In this document: positions 23,478 through 31,215 of the stretch, in pieces
Layout: every line of letters begins with the position of its first letter
Position numbering within the stretch: position 1 is the first letter of the stretch
NCBI GenBank assembly: GCA_944327245.1
Contig: CALVHD010000017.1
Location: 1 to 39,570, forward strand
DNA from: Candidatus Gastranaerophilales bacterium
Lineage (GTDB): Bacteria > Cyanobacteriota > Vampirovibrionia > Gastranaerophilales > Gastranaerophilaceae
Direction of reading: 5' to 3'
Length of the DNA stretch: 39,570 bases
The notes under the pieces: generated by a model
Told to the model about the DNA's origin: nothing
What the model saw: only the letters and a program-made list of their open reading frames with translations
Database searches by the model: none
Position numbers and translations under genes: made by a program

Positions 23478-25205
23478 TTATTTTTGTATATTACCCTTTT
23501 GGGCAATTTGTTTGAAAGCTTTATTCATTTCTTCAATGGTTTTTTTGATTTCTTCTTGATTTTGGTCAATAAAATAGAATTCAAGCTTTTTTTCATATAG
23601 TTTTTTTGTGTCGGGATATTTTTTTATTCCGTTGTTTAAAGTTTTAATACCAAATTCTATTCCTTTTTCCTCAAATTGAACTTCTGACAAATCAAGATAA
23701 TCAATCAGGGTTTTTGGCTTAATTTTTTTAAGCTCTTTAAGTTGAGAACTTGCTTGTTTTTCATTACCTTGTAATTTATATAATTTATATAAAATATATT
23801 TATATATTATTCTGTTTTTGTCAAGTTTTAATTTGCCTTTTAGGTAGTTTGCCGTGTTTTTTTCGTCTTCAAGTTTAATATAATTTTTCAGCATATATTC
23901 ATCAATCGCTTCTTTGTCTTGAGAGAATTGATTTAAAGAAAGGGCATCTTTTAAATTAATAATTGATTGAGGGTATTTTTTTAAAATATAGTTTAGTTTT
24001 GCAAGTTTGATATAGTATTGCGGATTTTCATCATTTTTTATTGCTTCGATGATATAATTTGCTGCTTCATCATATTGGGCTTGGGATGTGCATATAAGTG
24101 CCAAAAGATATTGCATTTCGCTATTTTTGGGATTTAGCGTTATTGCTTTTCTTGTCAGTGGCAGTGCTTTTTCAATGTCATTTAATTGAATCAAAGAATA
24201 GATATAACCAAAATATGCTTCATACATTTCATCGTTAATATTGGTTAATTGTTCAAAATATTGTTTTGATGAAATATAGTCTTTTTTTTCAAGATAGTAA
24301 TTTCCAAGCATGAGCAAAGTGTATTTATTATTGGGGTTTATTTTATATGCGTCTAATAGAGTGTTTTCAATTTTGTCATTTTGCTTTGTCAGCTTATATA
24401 GTTTGGCGCAAAGCAGTTTTATATTAATATTTTTTGAGTTTTGTTTTAAAAGTTCTTCAGATAGTTTTTGTGCTTTGTCTAAATCGTTATTGTTGATGTA
24501 TAACTCTAAAAGCAGGGAGTTTGTGTCAATATCTTGGGGATTTTTTTCTTTGCTTTTTTCAAGATATTTTATTGCTGTTTCAATATTGCCGCTAAAATAT
24601 GCTTCAAGAGCATATATATTATACATTTGTTGGGTTATTTCGGGAATTTCATTTATTTCCAGTGCTTTTGCAAGATTTGTTTCTATGTATTTATTATTAA
24701 AAATAATCGCTTGATTTATGTATTCTTTGGCTTTTTCTTTGTTGTTTTTCACAAGGGCAATTTTGGCTTTTATGAAATATGCGCTTGGAGATTTTGGATT
24801 TATTTTAAGCATTAAATCTGCATATTGTTCTGAAGTTTTAAGGTTTCCTTGTTCAAAATACATTATTGACATATCAAAATAATCTTCAATATTTTGATTT
24901 TTTGCTGAACTAAATGTTATTTTTTCTATGTTTTTATCGTTGAGGGTTAACTCATAAGCTTTTTTATAGTTTTCGAAAATTAATGGAGAATATTTTTTTA
25001 TATCCAGTTTTTCAAGTGTTTTTGCATACCAAAAATAGCCGTCTTTATCATTTGGATTGTTGTTTATATAACTTATAAAATAATTTTTTGCAAAATCGTA
25101 ATTGTTTAATCTGTATTCATTTAATCCCGTTTCAAGATTAAACAAAAGACTGGCTTTGCTGTAGCTTAAAAGTAATATTGAAATTATAAATAATGATTTT
25201 TTCAT
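23478..25205 (-). CDS. Exported TPR-repeat protein
   Basis: A 575-residue protein with a short N-terminal signal-like segment (MKKSLFIISILLLSYSKA). About a dozen tetratricopeptide repeats follow through the whole length, for example GYFWYAKTLEKL, AYFIKAKIALVKNNKEKAKE, TLLMLGNYYLEKKDYISSK and MQYLLALICTSQAQYDEAA. There is no catalytic domain. It probably scaffolds an envelope complex; the partners are unknown. Its start overlaps the tmk stop by 4 bases (ATGA), so translation is coupled. Confidence 0.85.
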   Translation of the reverse strand: MKKSLFIISILLLSYSKASLLFNLETGLNEYRLNNYDFAKNYFISYINNNPNDKDGYFWYAKTLEKLDIKKYSPLIFENYKKAYELTLNDKNIEKITFSSAKNQNIEDYFDMSIMYFEQGNLKTSEQYADLMLKINPKSPSAYFIKAKIALVKNNKEKAKEYINQAIIFNNKYIETNLAKALEINEIPEITQQMYNIYALEAYFSGNIETAIKYLEKSKEKNPQDIDTNSLLLELYINNNDLDKAQKLSEELLKQNSKNINIKLLCAKLYKLTKQNDKIENTLLDAYKINPNNKYTLLMLGNYYLEKKDYISSKQYFEQLTNINDEMYEAYFGYIYSLIQLNDIEKALPLTRKAITLNPKNSEMQYLLALICTSQAQYDEAANYIIEAIKNDENPQYYIKLAKLNYILKKYPQSIINLKDALSLNQFSQDKEAIDEYMLKNYIKLEDEKNTANYLKGKLKLDKNRIIYKYILYKLYKLQGNEKQASSQLKELKKIKPKTLIDYLDLSEVQFEEKGIEFGIKTLNNGIKKYPDTKKLYEKKLEFYFIDQNQEEIKKTIEEMNKAFKQIAQKGNIQK

Positions 25206-25822
25206 AGTATTTCATCTATTATTTTTTTAACTTGTTCAAAAACTTCTTCTATTGAAAGATTTGCATTGATTACTTTTATTCTTTTCGGGTATTTTTTTGC
25301 AAGTTCTAAGTATCCGTTTCTAACTTTTTTATGAAATTCTAAACTTTCTTGTTCTAACCTGTCTTTTTCTTTTCCGACTCTTTTTTGGGCAATTTCGCTA
25401 TCTACATCAAAAACAAATGTTAAATCCGGTTTATAGCCTTTTGTTGCAATATTATTTAACAAATTGATTTGTTCTATATTTTGACCTCTGGCATATCCTT
25501 GATATGCAACTGTTGAGTCAATGTGTCTGTCACAAAGTACGATTTTATTTTTCTTAATGTTTTCTAAAACAACTGTTTCAATGTGTTGAGCTCTGTCGGC
25601 TAAATATAAAAACATTTCACAAATATCTGAAACATAACCGTCATAATGCAAAAGAATTTGCCTTAATTTTTTTCCTATATCAGATCCGCCCGGTTCTAAT
25701 GTAACAATTGTTTCAAATTTTTTTGATTTTAAATATTTTTCCAATAACTCAATTTGAGTTGTTTTACCGCACCCGTCAGCACCTTCAAAGGTTATAAAAA
25801 GCCCTTTTTTATTGTCTGTCAT
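25202..25822 (-). CDS. tmk: Thymidylate kinase
   Basis: A 206-residue P-loop kinase converting dTMP to dTDP. The P-loop is FEGADGCGKTT (residues 12-22). LEPGGSDIGKKLRQ carries the DR(Y/x) region equivalent, with PGGS where many enzymes have PGGT. CDRHIDSTVAYQGYARG is the family signature, followed by a LID segment. The ribosome site GAGGAG lies 10 bases before the ATG. It is the first gene of the minus-strand run with the TPR gene. Confidence 0.94.
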   Translation of the reverse strand: MTDNKKGLFITFEGADGCGKTTQIELLEKYLKSKKFETIVTLEPGGSDIGKKLRQILLHYDGYVSDICEMFLYLADRAQHIETVVLENIKKNKIVLCDRHIDSTVAYQGYARGQNIEQINLLNNIATKGYKPDLTFVFDVDSEIAQKRVGKEKDRLEQESLEFHKKVRNGYLELAKKYPKRIKVINANLSIEEVFEQVKKIIDEIL

Positions 25823-25955
25823 TTTAATATTATCTCCTCACATAAAAAATTATATTACATTTTATAAAAATTTTGAAACATATTTTACCTTTTTAAAATT
25901 ATATTTTATAATAGTTACCATAGATTAATTTGGTTGATTAAAAGGGGAGAGATTC

Positions 25956-26588
25956 GTGCAAGAATCGTTATTTAATACAGTTAAGAAGTTGCAAACAGAG
26001 CAAAGAGTTAATGTTGAAGAGCTAGAGGTTTTATTAGATAGCGATATAGAAGAAGTGGTTACACTGTGCAAAAAAGCTTGCCTTAAACCAAAAACAGATG
26101 AGATGGGGAACGCATATTTTACAAAAAAAGATGTAGATATGCTTAAAAAAATTAAAGAATTATATGCTCAAACTCAAGATATTCAAAATAATGAACATGT
26201 TTCTAAATCAGTGATTGAAGAAGCAAATAAAAATGAAATTAGTCTTGATACCAATAAAAAAATTAATTTTTTGCAAAAAGCAAAAAACAGAATAAAAAAC
26301 GATACAACGCTTGCTCTTACAACAACTCATCCAATGTTTCAAATTTCGGAAAAATTAAATAGTTTGGAAACTAATTTAATTAACAAGATGAGTGAAATGT
26401 TAAGCGAAAAAATGGATGGTTTTGATGAAATCATCGTTGAATTAATTCGCGCAAAGACCGAAAATGAAAATTTAAGACAACAGGTTAACACCTTAAATAA
26501 GCAGGTTTTTATTTTGAAAAAAGAGCTTGCTTCTTTTAGTCCGCTTCCTTTCGGATTTTATGCTAAAAAAGATACGGACGATATGTAA
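25956..26588 (+). CDS. HTH-like and coiled-coil protein of unknown function
   Basis: A 210-residue protein I cannot assign. The N-terminal 70 residues look like a small MerR-type DNA-binding fold (VNVEELEVLLDSDIEEVVTL, then YFTKKDVDMLKKIKELY). The C-terminal part (about 125-195) is a long coiled coil (KLNSLETNLINKM, ENENLRQQVNTLNKQVFILK). The start is GTG, chosen for the strong AAGGGGAGA ribosome site. It ends 8 bases before a sensor kinase gene and is probably co-transcribed with it. A DNA-binding partner of that kinase is possible but unproven. Confidence 0.75.
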   Translation: MQESLFNTVKKLQTEQRVNVEELEVLLDSDIEEVVTLCKKACLKPKTDEMGNAYFTKKDVDMLKKIKELYAQTQDIQNNEHVSKSVIEEANKNEISLDTNKKINFLQKAKNRIKNDTTLALTTTHPMFQISEKLNSLETNLINKMSEMLSEKMDGFDEIIVELIRAKTENENLRQQVNTLNKQVFILKKELASFSPLPFGFYAKKDTDDM

Positions 26589-26596
26589 TTTATGCT

Positions 26597-28303
26597 ATGA
26601 GTAATGCTTTAATTAGTTTTTACCATAATTTAGAAGAACCGATTGTAATTTATGATAAAAAATCTGATATTTTATATCATAATATTTCTTTTCGTAAAAT
26701 TTTTGCTGAATTTAATAATTCAAAAGGTTGGGATTGTTTATCAAAATTGAATTATAAGTTTGCTTATCAGATGTGTTTTTTAAGATCTGAAGATTTGAGG
26801 ACTTATAATCCGATTATTTATGCTATTGATAATGATTGCAATTTAACAACATTTGCTACTTATCAAAAAGATGAAAATAAATTTTATCATTTTATGATAA
26901 AAGCTTTTAGCGTTAAAAAGCGTTATAGAATTGTATATTTTTACGATATTACAAATGAATTGCGAAGTGAAAAATTAAAAGAAGAAAATGAAAGATTAAG
27001 AATACAAAATATTGAATTTGCGACAACTAATTCAAAAGCACAAAACCAAGCCGTTAAAATGGCTCTTTTGAATAGAATTTCAATAAGTATTAAAAATGAG
27101 CTTGATATTAAAACTTTAATTGAAAAATCTTTAAAGGAATTAAGTATTGTTTTTGGTGCAAGCAAAAGTTATTTTGCTGAGTATAACAAAGATTGTTTTG
27201 AAATTAAATACACTTATCCTGAGGTTTATGCACCTCAAATTAATGAGAAAGTTATATATTCAAAAAAAATTACAGATGATTTGCATTCAGGTAAAAATTC
27301 AATCCAGACTTGTTTAAAAGAACATGATGGGGCGTCAATTCCGCTGTTGAATTCAACAACAAGGATAATCATGCCAATTTTAAAAAATGCTCAATTGTAT
27401 GGAATAGCGGTTATTTTTACTCCTAAAAAAGAAATAGGAGAAATTGAACGCGAGCTTTTGGTCGGGATTTCAATGGTTGTTTCATCATCTTTAATACAGG
27501 CAAGTTTGTTTCATCAAATTTCACAAAAAAAAGAAGAATTGGAAGCTGCTATTAAAGAACTCAAAGAAACGCAGCTTCAGCTGATAAATTCAGAAAAAAT
27601 GGCAAGCTTGGGACAGTTGGTTGCTTCTGTTGCCCATGAAATTAATACTCCGTTAGGAGCGATAAATGCTAATAATGAAATGATGGAGAAAGTTTTTAAT
27701 AATTTTGATATTAGCACACTTGATATTTTAAAAGAGATAAATATTGTTGATAGAGAAGCTATTAAAAGAATTACAAATATTGTGCAATCTCTAAAACGTT
27801 TTGTAAGGCTGGATGAGATGGTGCAGCAAGAGGCAAATATAAATGAAGAATTGGATTTAACTCTTGTTTTAATTCATCACAGGATTAAAAATGGTTTTGA
27901 AATTATTAAGGATTATGGCGATATTCCTCTTGTGGGATGTTATCCTAATATGTTAAATCAAGTATTCTTGAATATTTTGATGAATGCAGTTCATTCCATT
28001 GAAGAAGTGAAAAAACAAAATGTTGATTATGTCGGCAAAATTAAGTTGAAAACCGAAATAAAAGATGATTTTTTGGTTGTCAGCATTTTGGATAACGGTG
28101 CAGGAATTGATAAAAAGTTAAAAGATAAAATTTTTCAAGCCGGTTTTACAACAAAGAAAAAGGGGCAGGGAACAGGTTTGGGACTTGCAATTTGTAAAAA
28201 AATTATTGAAAAACATAAAGGAGACATTTCTTTTAAAAGTTTTGATGTACCCTTAGAGGGCGCTTATAGAACTGAATTTAGGGTTGAAATACCTTTATTT
28301 TAA
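26597..28303 (+). CDS. Cytoplasmic PAS-GAF sensor histidine kinase
   Basis: A 568-residue kinase without membrane segments. It has a PAS-like N-terminus (LEEPIVIYDKKSDILYHN), a coiled coil (about 125-155), a GAF domain (KTLIEKSLKELSIVFGASKS to about 300), then the kinase core. The H box is VASVAHEINTPLG; the N box is QVFLNILMNAVHSIEE; G1 is LDNGAGI; F/G2 is FQAGFTTKKKGQGTGLGLAI. All key residues are intact, so it should autophosphorylate. The kinase core resembles the NtrB/ZraS-like HPK4 group. No response regulator gene is adjacent on this strand, so the partner is elsewhere or is the coiled-coil protein just upstream. Confidence 0.92.
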   Translation: MSNALISFYHNLEEPIVIYDKKSDILYHNISFRKIFAEFNNSKGWDCLSKLNYKFAYQMCFLRSEDLRTYNPIIYAIDNDCNLTTFATYQKDENKFYHFMIKAFSVKKRYRIVYFYDITNELRSEKLKEENERLRIQNIEFATTNSKAQNQAVKMALLNRISISIKNELDIKTLIEKSLKELSIVFGASKSYFAEYNKDCFEIKYTYPEVYAPQINEKVIYSKKITDDLHSGKNSIQTCLKEHDGASIPLLNSTTRIIMPILKNAQLYGIAVIFTPKKEIGEIERELLVGISMVVSSSLIQASLFHQISQKKEELEAAIKELKETQLQLINSEKMASLGQLVASVAHEINTPLGAINANNEMMEKVFNNFDISTLDILKEINIVDREAIKRITNIVQSLKRFVRLDEMVQQEANINEELDLTLVLIHHRIKNGFEIIKDYGDIPLVGCYPNMLNQVFLNILMNAVHSIEEVKKQNVDYVGKIKLKTEIKDDFLVVSILDNGAGIDKKLKDKIFQAGFTTKKKGQGTGLGLAICKKIIEKHKGDISFKSFDVPLEGAYRTEFRVEIPLF

Positions 28304-28310
28304 AAAATGC

Positions 28311-28338
28311 TTGCATGGTTTGATTTATTTGATATTAT
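28311..28338 (+). promoter_or_regulatory. Promoter of tRNA-Arg
   Basis: TTGCAT (28311-28316), a 16-base spacer and TATTAT (28333-28338) lie about 35 bases upstream of the tRNA, at the usual distance. Confidence 0.55.
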
Positions 28339-28372
28339 GAATATACTGGTTGATTTATCAAAATGTAATTAA

Positions 28373-28446
28373 GCCCTGGTAGCTCAGCTGGATAGAGCAA
28401 CTGCCTTCTAAGCAGTAGGTCATGCGTTCGAATCGCATCCAGGGTA
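28373..28446 (+). tRNA. tRNA-Arg (anticodon TCT)
   Basis: A full cloverleaf of 74 bases. The acceptor GCCCTGG pairs with CCAGGGT (first pair G-U). The D arm is GCTC/GAGC. The anticodon stem ACTGC/GCAGT holds loop CTTCTAA with anticodon TCT, reading AGA. The T arm is ATGCG/CGCAT with loop TTCGAAT. CCA is not encoded. It is followed by a strong terminator. Fragments of its 3' half recur at 28783-28806 and 39037-39210, marking an integration hot spot. Confidence 0.97.
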
Positions 28447-28450
28447 GATT

Positions 28451-28483
28451 AAAAAAAGGATAAGTTTTTCTTATCCTTTTTTT
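28451..28483 (+). terminator. Terminator of tRNA-Arg
   Basis: A 14-base perfect stem (AAAAAAAGGATAAG with its complement) around TTTTT, ending in seven T. An identical copy without a gene in front lies at 28808-28840. Confidence 0.9.
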
Positions 28484-28520
28484 AATACTTTATAGTGCGA
28501 TGAGAACGCGGCGTTCGAGC

Positions 28521-28643
28521 GAATTTTGACTAGGGCGGAACAGAGCTTTAGCTCGTTGTGAGCCCGTATGCTCGAGTAATTTTTTGGAGCGTTTGGGCAA
28601 AGCCCAAAAAGCGGAATACTAAAATTACGAGTTGTCAAAATTC
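28521..28643 (+). repeat. Structured repeat, family 2, island copy A
   Basis: 123 bases with outer arms GAATTTTGAC and GTCAAAATTC. Against the 18831 copies the second base pair is A-T instead of G-C, on both arms, so pairing is kept. It is flanked by GCGTTCGA and GCATCCAGGGTAGAT, both from the tRNA T arm and 3' end. Confidence 0.85.
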
Positions 28644-28671
28644 AAGACGGAGCATCCAGGGTAGATAACTT

Positions 28672-28697
28672 AAAAACTCCCATCCAAGGGAGTTTTT
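28672..28697 (+). terminator. Terminator-like hairpin in the repeat region
   Basis: AAAAACTCCC and GGGAGTTTTT pair perfectly around ATCCAA. It is repeated at 39216-39241 with one loop change. No gene precedes either copy. Confidence 0.7.
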
Positions 28698-28782
28698 GCG
28701 TTATATAACCTGAAGGATTCTCAGCATCCCCCTACAATGCTTTAGTCTTTTTATTCAGGTTATGTGTGGGCTAGGGGTCCCT

Positions 28783-29022
28783 GTTCGAATCGCATCCAGG
28801 GTAGATTAAAAAAAGGATAAGTTTTTCTTATCCTTTTTTTAATACTTTATAGTGCGATGAGAACGCGGCGTTCGAGCGAATTTTGACTAGGGCGGAACAG
28901 AGCTTTAGCTCGTTGTGAGCCCGTATGCTCGAGTAATTTTTTGGAGCGTTTGGGCAAAGCCCAAAAAGCGGAATACTAAAATTACGAGTTGTCAAAATTC
29001 AAGACGGAGCATCCAGGGTAGA
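28783..29022 (+). repeat. 240-base direct repeat, copy 2
   Basis: Identical to 28426-28665. Its left junction is chimeric: GGGGTCCCTG precedes GTTCGAATCGCATCC, so the 5' part of the tRNA is missing and foreign sequence abuts the T loop. It includes family-2 unit B at 28878-29000. Confidence 0.92.
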
Positions 29023-29058
29023 CTTTATTTTTAAGAGTTTTTTCAATTTGATAATTTA

Positions 29059-29448
29059 CTAAATTATATTATTTTCATTCATAAAATTATTAGCCAAAAT
29101 AAAACCGTCAACAATAGGCAAAGGTTTGTTATTAGATGGCAATAATTTCAATTCATTATTTGCAATTTTTGTTACACAAATTTGCAAGCTTGCCTCTAAA
29201 ACATCAATTTCATCTGTAAGTTTATAATTGCGCTTCTTTGAATATTCAAAAATCATATCAACCAGTCTTGCTAAATATGGCGTTAATGTAGCGTAGCTTA
29301 TTGGTGCATGTTTTAGATATTGTTTTGCAAAATTTATAAATGTGCCTTGTTTATCAAACATAACACCTAAAAACCCAACTCCTGCAGTTAGTAGTTTCAT
29401 TAAAAGAAAAACCATAAAAGCAACAATCAAAAAAAGCAATTTTAACAT
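29059..29448 (-). CDS. Small membrane-anchored protein of unknown function
   Basis: A 129-residue protein with a strongly hydrophobic N-terminus (LLFLIVAFMVFLLMKLL), then GVGFLGVMF and a mostly helical soluble part (LARLVDMIFEYSKK, DEIDVLEASLQICVTKI). I do not recognise it. It lies 18 bases downstream of the pseudo-peptidase gene on the same strand and probably forms an operon with it. The 3' end lies close to repeat copy 2. Confidence 0.65.
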   Translation of the reverse strand: MLKLLFLIVAFMVFLLMKLLTAGVGFLGVMFDKQGTFINFAKQYLKHAPISYATLTPYLARLVDMIFEYSKKRNYKLTDEIDVLEASLQICVTKIANNELKLLPSNNKPLPIVDGFILANNFMNENNII

Positions 29449-29466
29449 TAAATCATCCTATTCTTT

Positions 29467-30129
29467 TTATCTATTTTTCTTTTCTAATTTCTTCATCTCT
29501 TTAGTTGTATTAAACAAGAAATTTTGATAATAAACATTATTTTCATAAGCATTGTTTTTTAAATATTGAGGATAATTATTTGCAATGTATTCATAAATAT
29601 TTACCATCCTCTTTGTTGCTAATGGATAATAATGACACCATTCATAGCGAGTTTGAGCAAGTGTTTTACTATAAATTGCAATTAACGCTAATGGGTTATA
29701 ACCTGCTTTTGTCATATAATCCACCGCTTTTAAATCAGCTTTATTTTCTTTTGGTCTTGGAGAAATAATATAAGCAAAATGAGAGAAAAAGCCTCTAAAT
29801 AAACCTTTGTATGAATTTTCACCCATGGCTATTGTATGGCTTAAAAGTCCTGCTAATTCATCTTCATTATCAACTAAATCTAAAGCATCATCATACACCC
29901 ATAAAACTCTGCCTGTATAATCTAAACCAATATTTTCCGGCTTATAATCCAGTGTTGCTCTAGGGTTTTTAATAAAAAAAGTATATTTAAATACCATTCT
30001 TTTTTGAATATTGTTAGCTTTTAAAATCTTAAATCCGATTGGCGCAATATCCTCTGAAGTAGGCTTTTTTGCTTCCGCTATTGATACAAAAAACATTAAT
30101 GCAACAAACAAAATCAAAACTTTTTTCAT
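29467..30129 (-). CDS. Exported M48-like protein with lost catalytic residues
   Basis: A 220-residue protein with signal peptide MKKVLILFVALMFFVSIAEA. It resembles M48 metallopeptidases. NEDELAGLLSHTIAMGENS aligns with the motif that normally reads HExxH, and KENKADLKAVDYMTKAGYNP aligns with the ExxxD helix that gives the third ligand. Here HExxH has become HTIAM, losing the catalytic glutamate and the second histidine, so proteolysis is unlikely. A binding or inhibitory role is possible. It pairs with the small membrane protein downstream; the XRE gene is divergent. Confidence 0.7.
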   Translation of the reverse strand: MKKVLILFVALMFFVSIAEAKKPTSEDIAPIGFKILKANNIQKRMVFKYTFFIKNPRATLDYKPENIGLDYTGRVLWVYDDALDLVDNEDELAGLLSHTIAMGENSYKGLFRGFFSHFAYIISPRPKENKADLKAVDYMTKAGYNPLALIAIYSKTLAQTRYEWCHYYPLATKRMVNIYEYIANNYPQYLKNNAYENNVYYQNFLFNTTKEMKKLEKKNR

Positions 30130-30252
30130 AAAATCACCTTTCTAAAACACAAACAGTATTAGCTCTTAAAGTATTGCTATTTATATAAATAACCCATATA
30201 AACGCACGCTCAGTTTGTTCAATTAATCTCATATTACCACGAAAATTAAAAT

Positions 30253-30468
30253 ATGAGCAAGAGAGATTTACAAAAATTTGGCAAGCGATTAAAATCATTA
30301 AGGATTGACAAAAACTTAACTCAGCTTGAATTGGCTGAAATTCTTGATATGTCGCCTAATTTTATCGGTATGATTGAACGAGGCGAAAGAAATACAACTG
30401 TTGAAAATATTTTTAAAATAGCACGTGCCTTAAATGTTAAACCCTCTAATCTGTTTGAAGAACTTTAA
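30253..30468 (+). CDS. Small XRE-family transcriptional regulator
   Basis: A 71-residue Cro/C1-type protein that is essentially a single helix-turn-helix domain: FGKRLKSLRIDKNLTQLELA, then EILDMSPNFIGMIERGERNT and IFKIARALNVKPSNLFEEL. Such short regulators often control mobile elements and restriction or toxin genes. It lies about 0.75 kb upstream of the four-gene operon. No clear ribosome site precedes it, so it may be leaderless. Its 3' end overlaps a convergent gene by 23 bases. Confidence 0.85.
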   Translation: MSKRDLQKFGKRLKSLRIDKNLTQLELAEILDMSPNFIGMIERGERNTTVENIFKIARALNVKPSNLFEEL

Positions 30469-30670
30469 TTGCTTCTTCTAACTTCTTATTCAATGTTTTA
30501 AAAAGTATGTAATAATCATCGCTACATTTATTTAACTGTAAATTATCATCAATAATACCGGAATCACTAGCGAGGGCGCCGAGCTTAATGAATACTTGTA
30601 AATCGTATAAAATCATTCTTGCGTCCGAAAGTTTATTTTCTAATCGATTTAATGCGTTATTATCGCACAT
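30446..30670 (-). CDS. Small helical protein of unknown function, convergent with XRE
   Basis: A 74-residue acidic helical protein (NRLENKLSDARMILYDLQVF, then YYILFKTLNKKLEEAIKVLQ). I do not recognise it. It is supported by a strong AAAGGAG nine bases before the ATG. It overlaps the end of the XRE gene tail-to-tail. It might be a regulator or antitoxin partner, but nothing proves this. Confidence 0.6.
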   Translation of the reverse strand: MCDNNALNRLENKLSDARMILYDLQVFIKLGALASDSGIIDDNLQLNKCSDDYYILFKTLNKKLEEAIKVLQTD

Positions 30671-30830
30671 AAAAATTAACTCCTTTGTATTTGTATACGT
30701 GTATCTAGCTGTTTATGGTGTTTATAACAGGCGTCTCATTCTAACAATGAGCAATCCTTTCATAATTGCATATTAACGCAAGAGTAAATTTCTGTGCACC
30801 ATGTTAATTTATGCGAGTAATAAACCTTAG

Positions 30831-30860
30831 AACTTGATCCTGAATCAAGTTTTCTATTTT
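30831..30860 (+). terminator. Terminator-like hairpin
   Basis: AACTTGAT (30831-30838) and ATCAAGTT (30844-30851) pair perfectly around CCTGA, followed by TTCTATTTTATTT. No plus-strand gene directly precedes it. Confidence 0.4.
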
Positions 30861-30983
30861 ATTTAGCAAGTTTGCAATTTGGCGCAAAACGAAATAATAC
30901 TCTAGACTATCCTACAGCTGTAACTCTTCATCTATCACACAAGCATCAAAAGCTAACGCACTAAGCCTAGTTAAACGCTTGGT

Positions 30984-31049
30984 CTAGAGTAATATGTGAC
31001 CCACTTCATTCAATTTATCTTCAATGCTGCTATTTGTATTTTCTTCCAT
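30984..31049 (-). CDS. Possible 21-residue peptide
   Basis: Starts MEENTNSSIEDKLNEVG and stops after HILL. Its only support is a very good ribosome site (AAAGGAGG, 5 bases before the ATG). It may be the remnant of a longer gene or a regulatory peptide. Confidence 0.3.
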   Translation of the reverse strand: MEENTNSSIEDKLNEVGHILL

Positions 31050-31215
31050 TTCTTCCTCCTTTTAATTCATCATATCGGGAAGGGTTTTGAAATAAGCAAC
31101 CTTGTTGCAAAAGTTAGGAATTGTCAGATTTCTTAATTAAATTAATGTTTAATATTTTTATGGTAGAATTCCTATAGGATGTTCGGAATTGCAGATATGC
31201 AAGAAAGTATGGTAG

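Larger units (their letters stand above)
28426..28665 (+). repeat. 240-base direct repeat, copy 1 (tRNA 3' end, terminator, repeat unit)
   Basis: Begins in the tRNA T loop, runs through the terminator and a family-2 repeat unit, and ends with a second GCATCCAGGGTAGA. It is identical base for base to 28783-29022 (offset 357), as far as I compared it. Confidence 0.92.
28447..29058. other. tRNA-proximal repeat region without genes
   Basis: About 610 bases after tRNA-Arg hold no supported gene. They contain two terminator copies, a further terminator-like hairpin, an inverted repeat (ATAACCTGAA at 28705-28714 with 28754-28763), two family-2 units and three extra copies of the tRNA 3' end. Confidence 0.8.
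30671..31215. other. Noncoding region upstream of the four-gene operon
   Basis: About 545 bases. It contains a hairpin CTCATT-ctaac-AATGAG (30735-30751), a terminator-like hairpin (30831-30851 followed by a T-rich run), an inverted repeat TACTCTAGAC about 85 bases apart (30898 and 30984 areas) and a 21-residue minus-strand frame. The probable operon promoter near 31164 (TAGAAT) has an AATTCC/GGAATT inverted repeat just after it (31167-31172, 31185-31190). A small RNA is possible. Confidence 0.5.
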
